This document shows positions 9,104 through 17,723 of a stretch of DNA of 64,000 nucleotides, in pieces (the first letter of the stretch is position 1; each line of letters starts with the position of its first letter). Source of the DNA: JAGQPD01 sp020426865 (GTDB lineage: Bacteria; Planctomycetota; Planctomycetia; Pirellulales; Pirellulaceae); the NCBI GenBank assembly GCA_041399065.1, contig JAWKTN010000004.1:124001-188000 (forward strand), in the 5' to 3' direction. The notes beneath the pieces were generated by a model. It had not been told where the DNA came from. It did not search any database and saw only the letters and a program-made list of their open reading frames with translations. Made by a program: the position numbers and the translations under genes.

Positions 9104-9915
9104 TGAAAACGGCAGTGATCACTGGTGCCGGGCGAGGGCTCGGTCGCGAGTTTGCACTGCAGCTGGCAGCGGCGGGATATGATGTGGCTGTTACCGACGT
9201 CGACCTCCAAGCCGCGGAATTTGTCGCCGATGAGATTCGTACCGGGGGCGGACAGGCCTGTGCCCATGTTCTGGATGTATCCAACGCCGAGGAATGGAGA
9301 CATCTTCGCGATACCCTTCAGACAGTATGGCCGCACTTGGACGTGCTGGTCAACAACGCCGGAGTACTCGCGGCCTGCGAGCACGGTAGCGGCACCGTGG
9401 ATGATATCCAGTGGCAAGTGTCGGTGAATCTTGGCGGGACGCTGTTTGGGATCCACACGATGCTCCCTTGGCTGCGGACGAACCCTCAACGGGCGCGATT
9501 GCTGAACGTCGCATCCTACGCAGCGTTCGTCCCCATCCCTTGGGCTGCGACCTATAACGCCACCAAGGCAGGTGTGCTGGCCTTGAGCGAAACACTCGCC
9601 GTGGAACTCACAGGACAAAACGTCTCTGTGACAGTAGCGTGTCCGGCATTCTTTCCGTCGAACATCTTTGTGCATTCCCAAACAAGTTCCAGCGAGATCC
9701 ATGATGTCATGCAGTACATGGTGGGCAAGTCGCATATCAGCGCCCAAGTGGTGGCCGGCGCGTGTTTGTCGGCAATGTGGAAAGGTGATCTGCACGTTTA
9801 CGTGCCACGAAGCTCGTATTGGCTTAGCCTTTGGAAACGCTTACTGCCGGGTCACTTCCTCGGCCGGGTTTCGCGTAAGGCGTGGCGTATTCGTGGACGA
9901 TTCGCGAAACACTAG
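9100..9915 (+). CDS. Short-chain dehydrogenase/reductase
   Basis: 271 residues, classical SDR. The cofactor motif is AVITGAGRGLGREFALQLAA (TGxxxGxG), with the structural NNAG motif in VLVNNAGVLA and the catalytic YNATKAG (Tyr-x3-Lys) preceded by a serine in LLNVASYAAFV. An aspartate at the end of strand 2 (VAVTDVDLQA) argues for NAD. The C-terminal tail carries a hydrophobic, basic stretch (YVPRSSYWLSLWKRLL) that may associate with the membrane. It is translationally coupled to the HAD gene. A role in sugar or lipid modification for the polysaccharide locus is inferred from position only. Confidence 0.85.
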   Translation: MMKTAVITGAGRGLGREFALQLAAAGYDVAVTDVDLQAAEFVADEIRTGGGQACAHVLDVSNAEEWRHLRDTLQTVWPHLDVLVNNAGVLAACEHGSGTVDDIQWQVSVNLGGTLFGIHTMLPWLRTNPQRARLLNVASYAAFVPIPWAATYNATKAGVLALSETLAVELTGQNVSVTVACPAFFPSNIFVHSQTSSSEIHDVMQYMVGKSHISAQVVAGACLSAMWKGDLHVYVPRSSYWLSLWKRLLPGHFLGRVSRKAWRIRGRFAKH

Positions 9916-9924
9916 TGGCGGCGA

Positions 9925-11337
9925 TCAGTAGGCGTTTTTTGTCGAGAACACCACCGATAGCGTCCGCAACAGGATCTTCAGGTCCATCCAGATCGACCAC
10001 TCACGAATGTATTGATGGTCGCACTCGATGCGTCGCTCCATCTTTTCCAGCGTGTCGGTTTCACCTCGCCAGCCATTGACTTGCGCCAAGCCGGTGATCC
10101 CCGGCTTGACTTTGTGCCGCAACATGTAGCCGGGAATCTGTTTCCGAAATAGTTCATTGTGGGCCGTGGCGTGCGGTCGAGGGCCGACCAGGGACATGTC
10201 CCCCTTGAGTACGTTGAATAGTTGCGGCAATTCGTCCAACGACGTCTTACGGAGAAACCCGCCGACGGTCGTGATTCGATTGTCGCCGCGAGTTGCCTGT
10301 GTCACGACGTCTCCGTCTTCGCAAACGGTCATGGTGCGAAACTTCCACACCGGAATCTCCTGGCCATCAAGTCCGTACCTGCGTTGTCGAAAGAATACCG
10401 GGCCCTTCGACGTCGCCTTTACGAGTAGGGCGATGATCGACATCGGGATTGCCAGCATCGCTAGCAACACGATACCCAAGGCAACGTCCAGACAGCGTTT
10501 TAGCAATCCGTCGACGCCGTACAACGGGTTCTCGAAGACACTCACCACCGGTAAGCCTTGGATGTTCGACCACCGTGAATGGAGCAGCTCGAAAACAAAA
10601 AAATCCGGCACAATGTACACAGACGCTGTCGTGTCAGATAGTCTGTCGAGGACTCCCCGAATGCGTTCTTCAGCGCGCATCGGAAAGGCGATGTAGATGA
10701 TGCTGACATCACCGCTGCGCGCCATTTCGACGAGTTCGCCGATGTTTCCGCGAAGTTCCCCCAGTTCTTGCGGGATTTCAACGGTCCGTTCGTCCGGGCG
10801 GTCGTCGTAAAACCCGATCAGGTGCAACCCCATGTGGGGCGTTTCGTGAATGTTTCTCGCTAACCGTACCCCCAGTGTGTTGGCACCCACAATCGCGTAG
10901 CCTCGCGTGTTGACGCCTCGCGAACGCAATAATGCTTGGAAGTATCGCGTTAGTCCCCGAATCGCACCAATGGTGAATCCGGCTGACACGTACCACGAAA
11001 TAAAAGCCTTACGCGTCAGCCCCGGATTAATGTCGAACATCACCCCCGCAACCAAGAGCATTCCCATTGCCATCGTCCAAGCTGCCAACGCGATGAATAC
11101 TTCTCGCAAGAAGAGTGTCCCACGCCAACTGCGGTAAAGTCCGCAGAATTCGGCCACGATCGCAAACGCGATCATCGACGAAGTTCCCGCCAAAACAAAG
11201 TCTTGCTTGGTGCAGGTCTTGCTGATCTTGACCAACACGGCGAGCATCGCAACGATGGCAATGGCATCGGCCAATCGGTATAGGCTATGCACGATCGAAC
11301 GGCTAACGTGGATGGTGCGAGAATGACTCTGGGACAT
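9925..11337 (-). CDS. Undecaprenyl-phosphate sugar phosphotransferase (WcaJ/WbaP type)
   Basis: About 470 residues. The N-terminal half has four or five hydrophobic helices and a Rossmann-like CoA-binding-type domain (NTRGYAIVGANTLGVRLARN). The C-terminal Bac_transf domain shows CLDVALGIVLLAMLAIPMSI, GPVFFRQRRYGLDG, WKFRTM, TSLDELPQLFNVLKGDMSLV, GPRPH and KVKPGITGLAQVNGWRGETD. The family starts glycan assembly by moving a sugar-1-phosphate to undecaprenyl phosphate at the inner membrane. ATG at 11337 is used, with a GTG two codons upstream. Its stop is 10 bases from the SDR stop (convergent). It is the committed first step for this locus. Confidence 0.92.
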   Translation of the reverse strand: MSQSHSRTIHVSRSIVHSLYRLADAIAIVAMLAVLVKISKTCTKQDFVLAGTSSMIAFAIVAEFCGLYRSWRGTLFLREVFIALAAWTMAMGMLLVAGVMFDINPGLTRKAFISWYVSAGFTIGAIRGLTRYFQALLRSRGVNTRGYAIVGANTLGVRLARNIHETPHMGLHLIGFYDDRPDERTVEIPQELGELRGNIGELVEMARSGDVSIIYIAFPMRAEERIRGVLDRLSDTTASVYIVPDFFVFELLHSRWSNIQGLPVVSVFENPLYGVDGLLKRCLDVALGIVLLAMLAIPMSIIALLVKATSKGPVFFRQRRYGLDGQEIPVWKFRTMTVCEDGDVVTQATRGDNRITTVGGFLRKTSLDELPQLFNVLKGDMSLVGPRPHATAHNELFRKQIPGYMLRHKVKPGITGLAQVNGWRGETDTLEKMERRIECDHQYIREWSIWMDLKILLRTLSVVFSTKNAY

Positions 11338-11378
11338 GATCACTTTTATTTGTCTTAGGATTCGACTTTAACATTATT

Positions 11379-13124
11379 TCAGGAGGAAGGAAGATCGCGC
11401 GCGTTGCCGTTATCCAAATCGTTCGTTTTCCGGTTACCGGTGACGCCACGGTCCGCCTCGCCGCGCTCCGCCAGATCTGCCAACAAATCGGTCAGTTCTT
11501 CCATGTTCTGCTCCACGTTCACGGGACTCTGAGATCCTGGTGATGCTGCGGTCTGTTGCGAACTCGGGTCCTTGTCCACCGCCCTTCGCCCGGCGCTGTC
11601 ACGACCGTGTTGTTCTCCACTCGTCGGTCTTGTCTGTTGAGCTGCTGTTAACCCGCCTTGACGCGGCGACGTGGGCCGAGTGGTCACTGCCATGATCACT
11701 CCCAGCAGCAGCCCCGCCAGAGCTCCGTAGCCTGCGTCGCGCGCTTGAGGTGCTCCCCAAGGTTGATCGGTCCATTCGGTTTCCAATACATCCAAAATCG
11801 TCGAGGGCGAGAATGACGGTGCGGCGGCTAGGGAAGTGGGAACGTTGCCCGAGGTAGTTACGGTTTCTGTTTCCGTTGCTTTTGCTATTTCGACGTCCGA
11901 CCCGCTTGATGTTCTGGTCCGACGCAACTTGCCAACGACGGCGGGAAATGCCCCCAGGGCGTTTAACGCGGAGGTTACGGAAACGTTGTTGGCGCGGATG
12001 GTCCTACTCGCATTCGGCTCCTGGGAAGCTGAATTGGATTGTGCTAACTTCTCCTGCAGGGCCCGCTGTGCGTTTCCAAGTGTTTGCGATTCTTGCTGAT
12101 CCGCAACAATCAGGTTTCGCACTTGTTGAATAATATCGGACATCGAACCTTGCACAGCAACACGGTGCTCGGCCAAATCCAGCAGCATCGCCTGGATCGT
12201 TGGATGTTCGTCATTCATTTTTTTTCGCAACTGAGCAAGGTCTTGTTGTAGTTTTCCGATGGATGTCAACTGCTGGCGCTGGCCGGCGTCAATGAGTTGC
12301 AGGATCGACGGATCGACGCCAATGAAGTCGCCGCCATCGGCGAATGCCTGCAACTGTTGCACCGCCGCTTCCGCTGCGGCAATTCGCTGCTGGATCGCTT
12401 CAATCTTGGCACTGAGAGCCTTAAGTTGTGTACTTGAAGTATCAGCAGTAGTTCCGGCGGCACTTCGTGGCGAGGCACCACGTCCTTTATTGGCGGACTT
12501 TACCCGTGAGCCCGCCACCCGAGCGATTGTTTTTACACTCGACAGGGCGGCGACAAGGGTATTGTTTGCAGGAACTGTACTCGATTTGACACCCACGTGT
12601 GCTGGTGGCGGACTTGTCGCCGAAATGGGCACCGCCAGTGCGACGTCGGCCTGGCTGTGAAGCCCGTGTGACAAAATACTGCCCTTCTTTCGCACGGCGT
12701 CGTCGACGGCATCGATGACGGTCTTCATCCGCTGCTCTACCACTTCACGATCCAGCCCCTGTCCGATGATTCGGCAAGTTGCAAAATGGCCTCTATTAGT
12801 GTTTTCGCTGGATGTGTTTTCTCTGGATGTGTTGTGGTCGAGACGGTTGTGCGTTGCGGCAAAGATCGTGACAGCGATATCGACACGATCGTCAGGAGGT
12901 AGTTGAAGGTCGCCGTCGTGCAATTGTTGCAGGATGGTGTTCCACAATTCAATGGCTGGCTGCTCGGCGGTGGCGGCTGTAGTGAGTGCCAGGCGACATT
13001 CCTCGGCGATAGCGATTGTTTGCGAAAGGCGGCTCGTTCGGTTGCGATGCGCCGAATAGACCAATCCCGCGGCCGAGCCCAACAGCACAAGAAGGACAAT
13101 TCTCTGCCAGCGTAACTTATTCAC
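11379..13124 (-). CDS. Second Wzz-like coiled-coil membrane protein
   Basis: 581 residues starting at GTG 13124, with GAGG eight bases upstream. A transmembrane helix (IVLLVLLGSAAGLVYSA) follows the N-terminus and a second one (YGALAGLLLGVIMAVTT) lies near residue 490. Between them is a Gln/Ala-rich coiled coil and a disordered Ser/Thr stretch. After the second helix comes a polar, low-complexity tail of about 90 residues. The two-helix plan with an extended periplasmic part matches polysaccharide co-polymerases, but the typical sequence signatures are weak. It sits 35 bases upstream of the initiating sugar transferase on the same strand. A role in polymer length or export is inferred. Confidence 0.6.
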   Translation of the reverse strand: MNKLRWQRIVLLVLLGSAAGLVYSAHRNRTSRLSQTIAIAEECRLALTTAATAEQPAIELWNTILQQLHDGDLQLPPDDRVDIAVTIFAATHNRLDHNTSRENTSSENTNRGHFATCRIIGQGLDREVVEQRMKTVIDAVDDAVRKKGSILSHGLHSQADVALAVPISATSPPPAHVGVKSSTVPANNTLVAALSSVKTIARVAGSRVKSANKGRGASPRSAAGTTADTSSTQLKALSAKIEAIQQRIAAAEAAVQQLQAFADGGDFIGVDPSILQLIDAGQRQQLTSIGKLQQDLAQLRKKMNDEHPTIQAMLLDLAEHRVAVQGSMSDIIQQVRNLIVADQQESQTLGNAQRALQEKLAQSNSASQEPNASRTIRANNVSVTSALNALGAFPAVVGKLRRTRTSSGSDVEIAKATETETVTTSGNVPTSLAAAPSFSPSTILDVLETEWTDQPWGAPQARDAGYGALAGLLLGVIMAVTTRPTSPRQGGLTAAQQTRPTSGEQHGRDSAGRRAVDKDPSSQQTAASPGSQSPVNVEQNMEELTDLLADLAERGEADRGVTGNRKTNDLDNGNARDLPSS

Positions 13125-13309
13125 GTACGGACCTCGTACAAGCTTAGGGGTAGACAGCCTAGGGGTAGACTGTTCCCAAAAATATAGGTCATAATAGGTT
13201 GAGGACCGCCAAATCGATGGTGAGAAGTGGTAGGGATGTGACGCTTGTAAGGGTCAAACCGGATCGCTGATGGTTGTCAGGGCACCTGCCAGACAAGGGG
13301 ATGGAGTCG

Positions 13310-14761
13310 ATGCCCAAGAAATTGGCCAGGAATCTGCCGGAGGGGACGGCGGGTCGCGGCGAGTTGACCGCGTGCTTGTTTCAAAGCGAAATTGCCGACC
13401 AATTGTGCACTTCTCAGAGAATGCTGTGGTGGCCCCGGGGCGTGCCACAAGGGGTCCGCCATGCGATCGTCAGCTCTTACCTTGGTCGCAGTCCGGAATT
13501 GAAGCCACGGTGGTTTCGGTACCTGCGAACTGCCGTTGACCTGGCGAGAAAAAAAGACGAAATCGTTCTCCTCTGCGAAGGAACGACGACGACCCGCTAC
13601 CTCCGGCACGGCTGTCGTCGGAGTGGAATTCGGAGTATCGACATTCGGCTTGATGGTGTCAATTGGACGCCGGAGCGATGGAACGCGTGGGTCGGCAGCG
13701 ACGAGGCGATGGCGATGTCGAGTCACTACGACGAGCAAAACTGTTGTGTCTGGGTGTCACCGGTGTTAAGAGATGCGATGTCCGAGGCGCCCGCAGATGT
13801 GCCGACCAAAGCCGACACGATGTCGCGGATTCCGTTGCGAGATCGCTTGCTTGTCACGCTGGCCGATCACGTGACCTCGCTGGGGGTACGAACGCAGGGG
13901 AACGTGTATTCGTTGTTATCGGCCTGGCTGCAGACCGGTCGGCCAATGTATTCGCAACTTTTGTTGGCCGTGGATTGCGATCATGGCAGCCGTCAGGCTC
14001 ACGCACAGTTAATGGCATTAGGGGGTGTGGCGTGGGAGGTGGAATCGTCGGACGAAAAGCAGGTGACATCGCCACAATTGTTTGTCACGCCCGCTGCCAA
14101 TGGCGCAACTCCACTCGGTGAATGTGCACGTGTGGTCGGCGAAAACGACCTGGATTGGTGCGACATCGTCGCTTCCGACTATTTGACCCACTGGACGCGG
14201 CGAACGGTCGGCCCGTGGCCCGACCAGACGATGGAGGAGTACGAACTCGAATTGCTGGAAGGGGAGTGCATCGCGGATCGATCAGCGCTGGGAACGCTGC
14301 TGCGGATTTTGTCATCCGGCCGACTCATAGCTTCGACGCGCGCGATCCGTGGCGCGTTTGCGACAGTCAGTCTTACCGCGGTTCCGCTGCCGGAACTGTT
14401 GCAGTTACGCACGTTTCGGCGACACCGAGGCCGTTGGGACTTTGAACACTATGGCTTCTGTTTCTCCAAGCGGTGGCTGCAAGACCATGGCACGCGTGAG
14501 GTGGATTACGGTGACGACGATCGATGGTCTCACTTGAGCGATGAGGACCGCCCCTTCTTTCAACGACGTTATACAACGAACGCTTCGGGGCGTGAAATCG
14601 ATTGGAGCATCGAGCAAGAATGGCGACACCTGGGGGATATCGACCTCAACGAGATTCCAGCGAATGCCGCATTTCTGTTCGTTCCCTCGAAAGAGGAAAT
14701 TGCCTTCGTTCGGCAACACAGTCGATTCCCGGTCATTGCTTTGGCTCACTACGCCGTTTGA
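13310..14761 (+). CDS. Unrecognised two-part protein with an AbiGi/DUF2971-like C-terminal region
   Basis: About 483 residues. ATG 13310 is chosen because AAGGGG lies nine bases upstream. The N-terminal half is alpha/beta (EIVLLCEGTTTTRYLRHGCR, LLVTLADHVTSLGVRTQGNV, QLLLAVDCDHGSRQAHAQLM) and I cannot place it. The C-terminal half has the order IRGAFATVSLTAVPLPEL, FEHYGFCFSKRWLQDHG, then DWSIEQEWRHLGDI. This resembles the pattern seen in DUF2971/AbiGi-type proteins, some of which are predicted ADP-ribosyltransferase-like effectors. The similarity is by eye and weak. Its last 29 bases overlap the convergent response-regulator gene. Function unknown. Confidence 0.6.
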   Translation: MPKKLARNLPEGTAGRGELTACLFQSEIADQLCTSQRMLWWPRGVPQGVRHAIVSSYLGRSPELKPRWFRYLRTAVDLARKKDEIVLLCEGTTTTRYLRHGCRRSGIRSIDIRLDGVNWTPERWNAWVGSDEAMAMSSHYDEQNCCVWVSPVLRDAMSEAPADVPTKADTMSRIPLRDRLLVTLADHVTSLGVRTQGNVYSLLSAWLQTGRPMYSQLLLAVDCDHGSRQAHAQLMALGGVAWEVESSDEKQVTSPQLFVTPAANGATPLGECARVVGENDLDWCDIVASDYLTHWTRRTVGPWPDQTMEEYELELLEGECIADRSALGTLLRILSSGRLIASTRAIRGAFATVSLTAVPLPELLQLRTFRRHRGRWDFEHYGFCFSKRWLQDHGTREVDYGDDDRWSHLSDEDRPFFQRRYTTNASGREIDWSIEQEWRHLGDIDLNEIPANAAFLFVPSKEEIAFVRQHSRFPVIALAHYAV

Positions 14762-15626
14762 CCATCATGACATGGTTGCCCCGCTGGCTGAATCTTACTT
14801 CGTCCATGAATGTTCGCATGAGCAGTACACCACGTCCACTGAGCCTCTCCAGATTGGCCGGGTCCGTGGGATCCGGAAGGCTCTCTGGATCGAAGCCCGG
14901 ACCTTCGTCACGGATCTCAATGACCGCCTGCTCGCGGCTCACTCGCACGTCGACATGTAGTCGGCGATCGCAGAACGGTGGGGCCGTTGAACGACTGACT
15001 GCAAGTGACTGATAAGCGTCGCCTTCCTCTTCGCGCAGATCCGAGCTAACCTCAAGGTTGCCATGATACAAGGCGTTGACCAACGCTTCGTCCAACGCGA
15101 TCCCGACGCGCAATAGCTCCGAATCGTCACAAATCCCAAACAGTGCCAGCTTCTCCTGGACGTAGGCCACCAAAGGTGCAATCAACCGGCGATCGTTCTC
15201 TAAACAGAACCGATTGTAGCTCTCTTGCAGGTACCCCAACAGTTTCTTTTCGACCTTCTGACGCTGCGATACTTCCAGCACACTGCGGACAGTCGACAGT
15301 AATTCGTCCCCCATGACCTGCTTGGGGACGTAGCTGGCAGCACCCTTTCGCAGGGCCCGCACGGCGATGTCTTCATTCCCCATAGACGTCATTAGGATCG
15401 CGGGTAACAGTGGATAGTCGCGGCGAATAGCCGAAACCAACTCCAAGCCGTCCATCCCCGGCATGACCAGGTCGATCAACACAACGTCGGGCACCTGCTG
15501 GGCGATCATCTCCATAGCTTCCGTGCCACTGGTGGCATATCGCACGTCAAATGACTCGGTCTCCAACAGCCCACCTGCCAGACGCCGGTCGACGGCCGAG
15601 TCATCAACAATCAGCACATTCGCCAT
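14733..15626 (-). CDS. Response regulator fused to RsbW-like serine kinase/ATPase domain
   Basis: About 297 residues from ATG 15626. An upstream in-frame start at 15686 would put 20 unrelated residues before the receiver. Residues 1-120 are a receiver (MANVLIVDDSAVDRRLAGGL, phospho-acceptor Asp in VVLIDLVMPGMDG, Lys in YVPKQVMG). A helical linker leads to a HATPase_c domain with the N-box IALDEALVNALYHGNLE and the G-boxes IEIRDEGPGFDPESLPD and LSGRGVLLMRTFMDEV. This is the anti-sigma-factor kinase type rather than a sensor histidine kinase, since no DHp His is seen. It likely links a phosphorelay to partner switching. It overlaps the previous gene tail to tail. Confidence 0.85.
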   Translation of the reverse strand: MANVLIVDDSAVDRRLAGGLLETESFDVRYATSGTEAMEMIAQQVPDVVLIDLVMPGMDGLELVSAIRRDYPLLPAILMTSMGNEDIAVRALRKGAASYVPKQVMGDELLSTVRSVLEVSQRQKVEKKLLGYLQESYNRFCLENDRRLIAPLVAYVQEKLALFGICDDSELLRVGIALDEALVNALYHGNLEVSSDLREEEGDAYQSLAVSRSTAPPFCDRRLHVDVRVSREQAVIEIRDEGPGFDPESLPDPTDPANLERLSGRGVLLMRTFMDEVRFSQRGNHVMMVKRRSEPKQ

Positions 15627-15802
15627 AATTCCGTTGTCTCCAACCACTGGGTGGTCTGTGGATATCTGCTGCGAGCCGATATACAATGCGAACCCGTTAG
15701 ACCATAATCTAGCAGAAATATTTGCCGGATGGCTATTGCCATCCCCTAATTGTCGGCGTTTTCATCGGAACCAGCTTCGTAAACCAAAGGACAACCGCGT
15801 TG

Positions 15803-17716
15803 ATGTACCGCAGACCACCCGTCATCGTTTCCGCATGCGCGATCGCATTTTCTGTCTGTACCTATCTTTTCATCCGTGGCCCCGAGACCCGCGCCGACGA
15901 TGCGCCCTGGGGGCAGATGCCGCCTCCCAACACCTTGACGCTCGCCGAACATCAAAACGGCTGGCAACTACTGTTCGACGGAAAATCCACCGACGGCTGG
16001 CGCGGTTTCAAGAGAGATCGAGTTGGTGACGGTTGGCAAGTGAGGGGGGACGCTCTCGTCCGTGCTGATGGTGGCGCTGGGGATATCATTACGACAGAAC
16101 AGTACGAGAATTTCGATTTGGTACTGGAGTATCAAATCACGAAGCGCGGGAATAGCGGGCTGATGTTTCGAGTTACCGAAGACTCCGATCAGCCCTGGCA
16201 TACCGGACCGGAGATTCAGATTCAAGACAACATCGACGGTACCGACCCTCAAAAATCAGGTTGGCTCTACGCCCTGGTTGATGCTAACGACGATGCCACC
16301 CGCCCGGTTGGAACATGGAATACGATTCACCTGTCGATAAACCAGGGTCGCGGTACGGTGCACGTCAATGGCATTCGATACTACAGCTTCACGATCGGAA
16401 ACCCCGATTGGAATCAGCGCGTCGCCAAAAGTAAGTTCGCCAATTACGAGGGTTTTGCCAAACACGCCAAGGGGCATATCTGCCTGCAGGATCACGGTAA
16501 CGAAGTCGCTTTTCGAAATATCAAGATTCGCGATCGCGATCGTGCCAATCCCGGCGGCGACGCGCCGCAACCCAGGCTGAAGGCCGTGCCGGCGTTCACC
16601 AACCTGCAATGGACCGGTTGGGAATCGGATGGCGACGACGGCCGACGAACGCTCCTGCGAGCCGTGCTGCTCGACCACGCCAACGATGGTAGTGACCGTG
16701 TCTTTGTGGGAATTCAGCAAGGACGAATCCATGTCTTCAAGAACGATGACAGCGTTCAGAAAACGAAGATCTTTCTTGACATCGCGGACCGCGTGCAATA
16801 TCGCGATCGGGAAAACGAAGAAGGCTTCCTGGGATTGGCCTTTCATCCGAATTACAAGGATAACGGGAAGTTCTACGTTTATTACACGACGACCGAAGCT
16901 CCCCGCCAGTCGTTGATTTCTGAATTCACAGTCCGTTCCGACGATCCCGACAGCGCGGATCCGGCGTCGGAGCGAGTCGTGATGCGGATCCCGCAGCCCT
17001 ACTGGAACCACAATGGTGGCACGATTTGCTTCGGCCCTGATGGCTACCTCTACGTCGCCCTCGGCGATGGCGGACTTGGCAACGACCCCCACGGCAACGG
17101 ACAGAATCTGCAGACCTTGCTCGGTTCCGTCCTGCGAATCGATGTCAATTCGCAAGACCAGGGGGGCTATGGCATCCCCCAGGACAATCCGTTTGTCGGT
17201 CGTCAAGATGCTCGCGGCGAGATCTGGGCCTACGGTATTCGCAACCCCTGGCGGATCACCTTCGATCGCCAAACCGGCAAACTCTGGCTTGGCGAAGTTG
17301 GGCAGAATCTGTGGGAAGAAATCAATGTCATTACTCGCGGCGGTAATTACGGCTGGAACGTGCGTGAATCGTACCATCCCTTCGCCGCTCACGGTGCTGA
17401 TCCGTCCAGTGATTTCGTCGAGCCAATCTTCGAATATGGACACGATATTGGCAAATCGATCACGGGCGGATACGTTTACCGCGGCAAGAAACGCCCCGAA
17501 TTGCAAGGTGCATACCTTTACGCAGACTACGTCTCCAGCCGTGTCTGGGCCCTGCATGTTGACCACCAAACAGGTAAGGTCCTCCGCAATGAAGAAATCG
17601 ATACCCCACAAGGACTCGCCATCGCGTCGTTCGGCGAGGACGAACAGGGCGAGGTATACTTCCTGACCATCGGCGCCGACGGAAAGGCGATCTATCAGTT
17701 CATGCCACGAGAATAG
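15803..17716 (+). CDS. Secreted DUF1080 domain fused to glucose/sorbosone dehydrogenase domain
   Basis: About 637 residues from ATG 15803, preceded by AAAGGA; the sequence then reads as a signal peptide (VIVSACAIAFSVCTYLFIRG) with cleavage near ETRADDA. Residues about 45-250 are a 3-keto-disaccharide-hydrolase-like DUF1080 domain (NGWQLLFDGKSTDGWRGFKR, GNSGLMFRV, GPEIQIQDN, WNTIHLSINQGRGTVHVNG). Residues about 265-630 are a six-bladed GSDH propeller (GFLGLAFHPNYKDNGKFYVY, NHNGGTICFGPDGYLYVALG, IWAYGIRNPWRITFDRQTGK, GGNYGWNVRE, GYVYRG). It probably acts on sugars outside the cytoplasmic membrane. The domain pairing is common in planctomycetes; the substrate is unknown. Confidence 0.85.
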   Translation: MYRRPPVIVSACAIAFSVCTYLFIRGPETRADDAPWGQMPPPNTLTLAEHQNGWQLLFDGKSTDGWRGFKRDRVGDGWQVRGDALVRADGGAGDIITTEQYENFDLVLEYQITKRGNSGLMFRVTEDSDQPWHTGPEIQIQDNIDGTDPQKSGWLYALVDANDDATRPVGTWNTIHLSINQGRGTVHVNGIRYYSFTIGNPDWNQRVAKSKFANYEGFAKHAKGHICLQDHGNEVAFRNIKIRDRDRANPGGDAPQPRLKAVPAFTNLQWTGWESDGDDGRRTLLRAVLLDHANDGSDRVFVGIQQGRIHVFKNDDSVQKTKIFLDIADRVQYRDRENEEGFLGLAFHPNYKDNGKFYVYYTTTEAPRQSLISEFTVRSDDPDSADPASERVVMRIPQPYWNHNGGTICFGPDGYLYVALGDGGLGNDPHGNGQNLQTLLGSVLRIDVNSQDQGGYGIPQDNPFVGRQDARGEIWAYGIRNPWRITFDRQTGKLWLGEVGQNLWEEINVITRGGNYGWNVRESYHPFAAHGADPSSDFVEPIFEYGHDIGKSITGGYVYRGKKRPELQGAYLYADYVSSRVWALHVDHQTGKVLRNEEIDTPQGLAIASFGEDEQGEVYFLTIGADGKAIYQFMPRE

Positions 17717-17723
17717 CAGTGCA

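Noticed and set aside
9079..9795. 238-codon minus-strand open frame
   Set aside because: Antisense to the SDR gene with complete cofactor and catalytic motifs.
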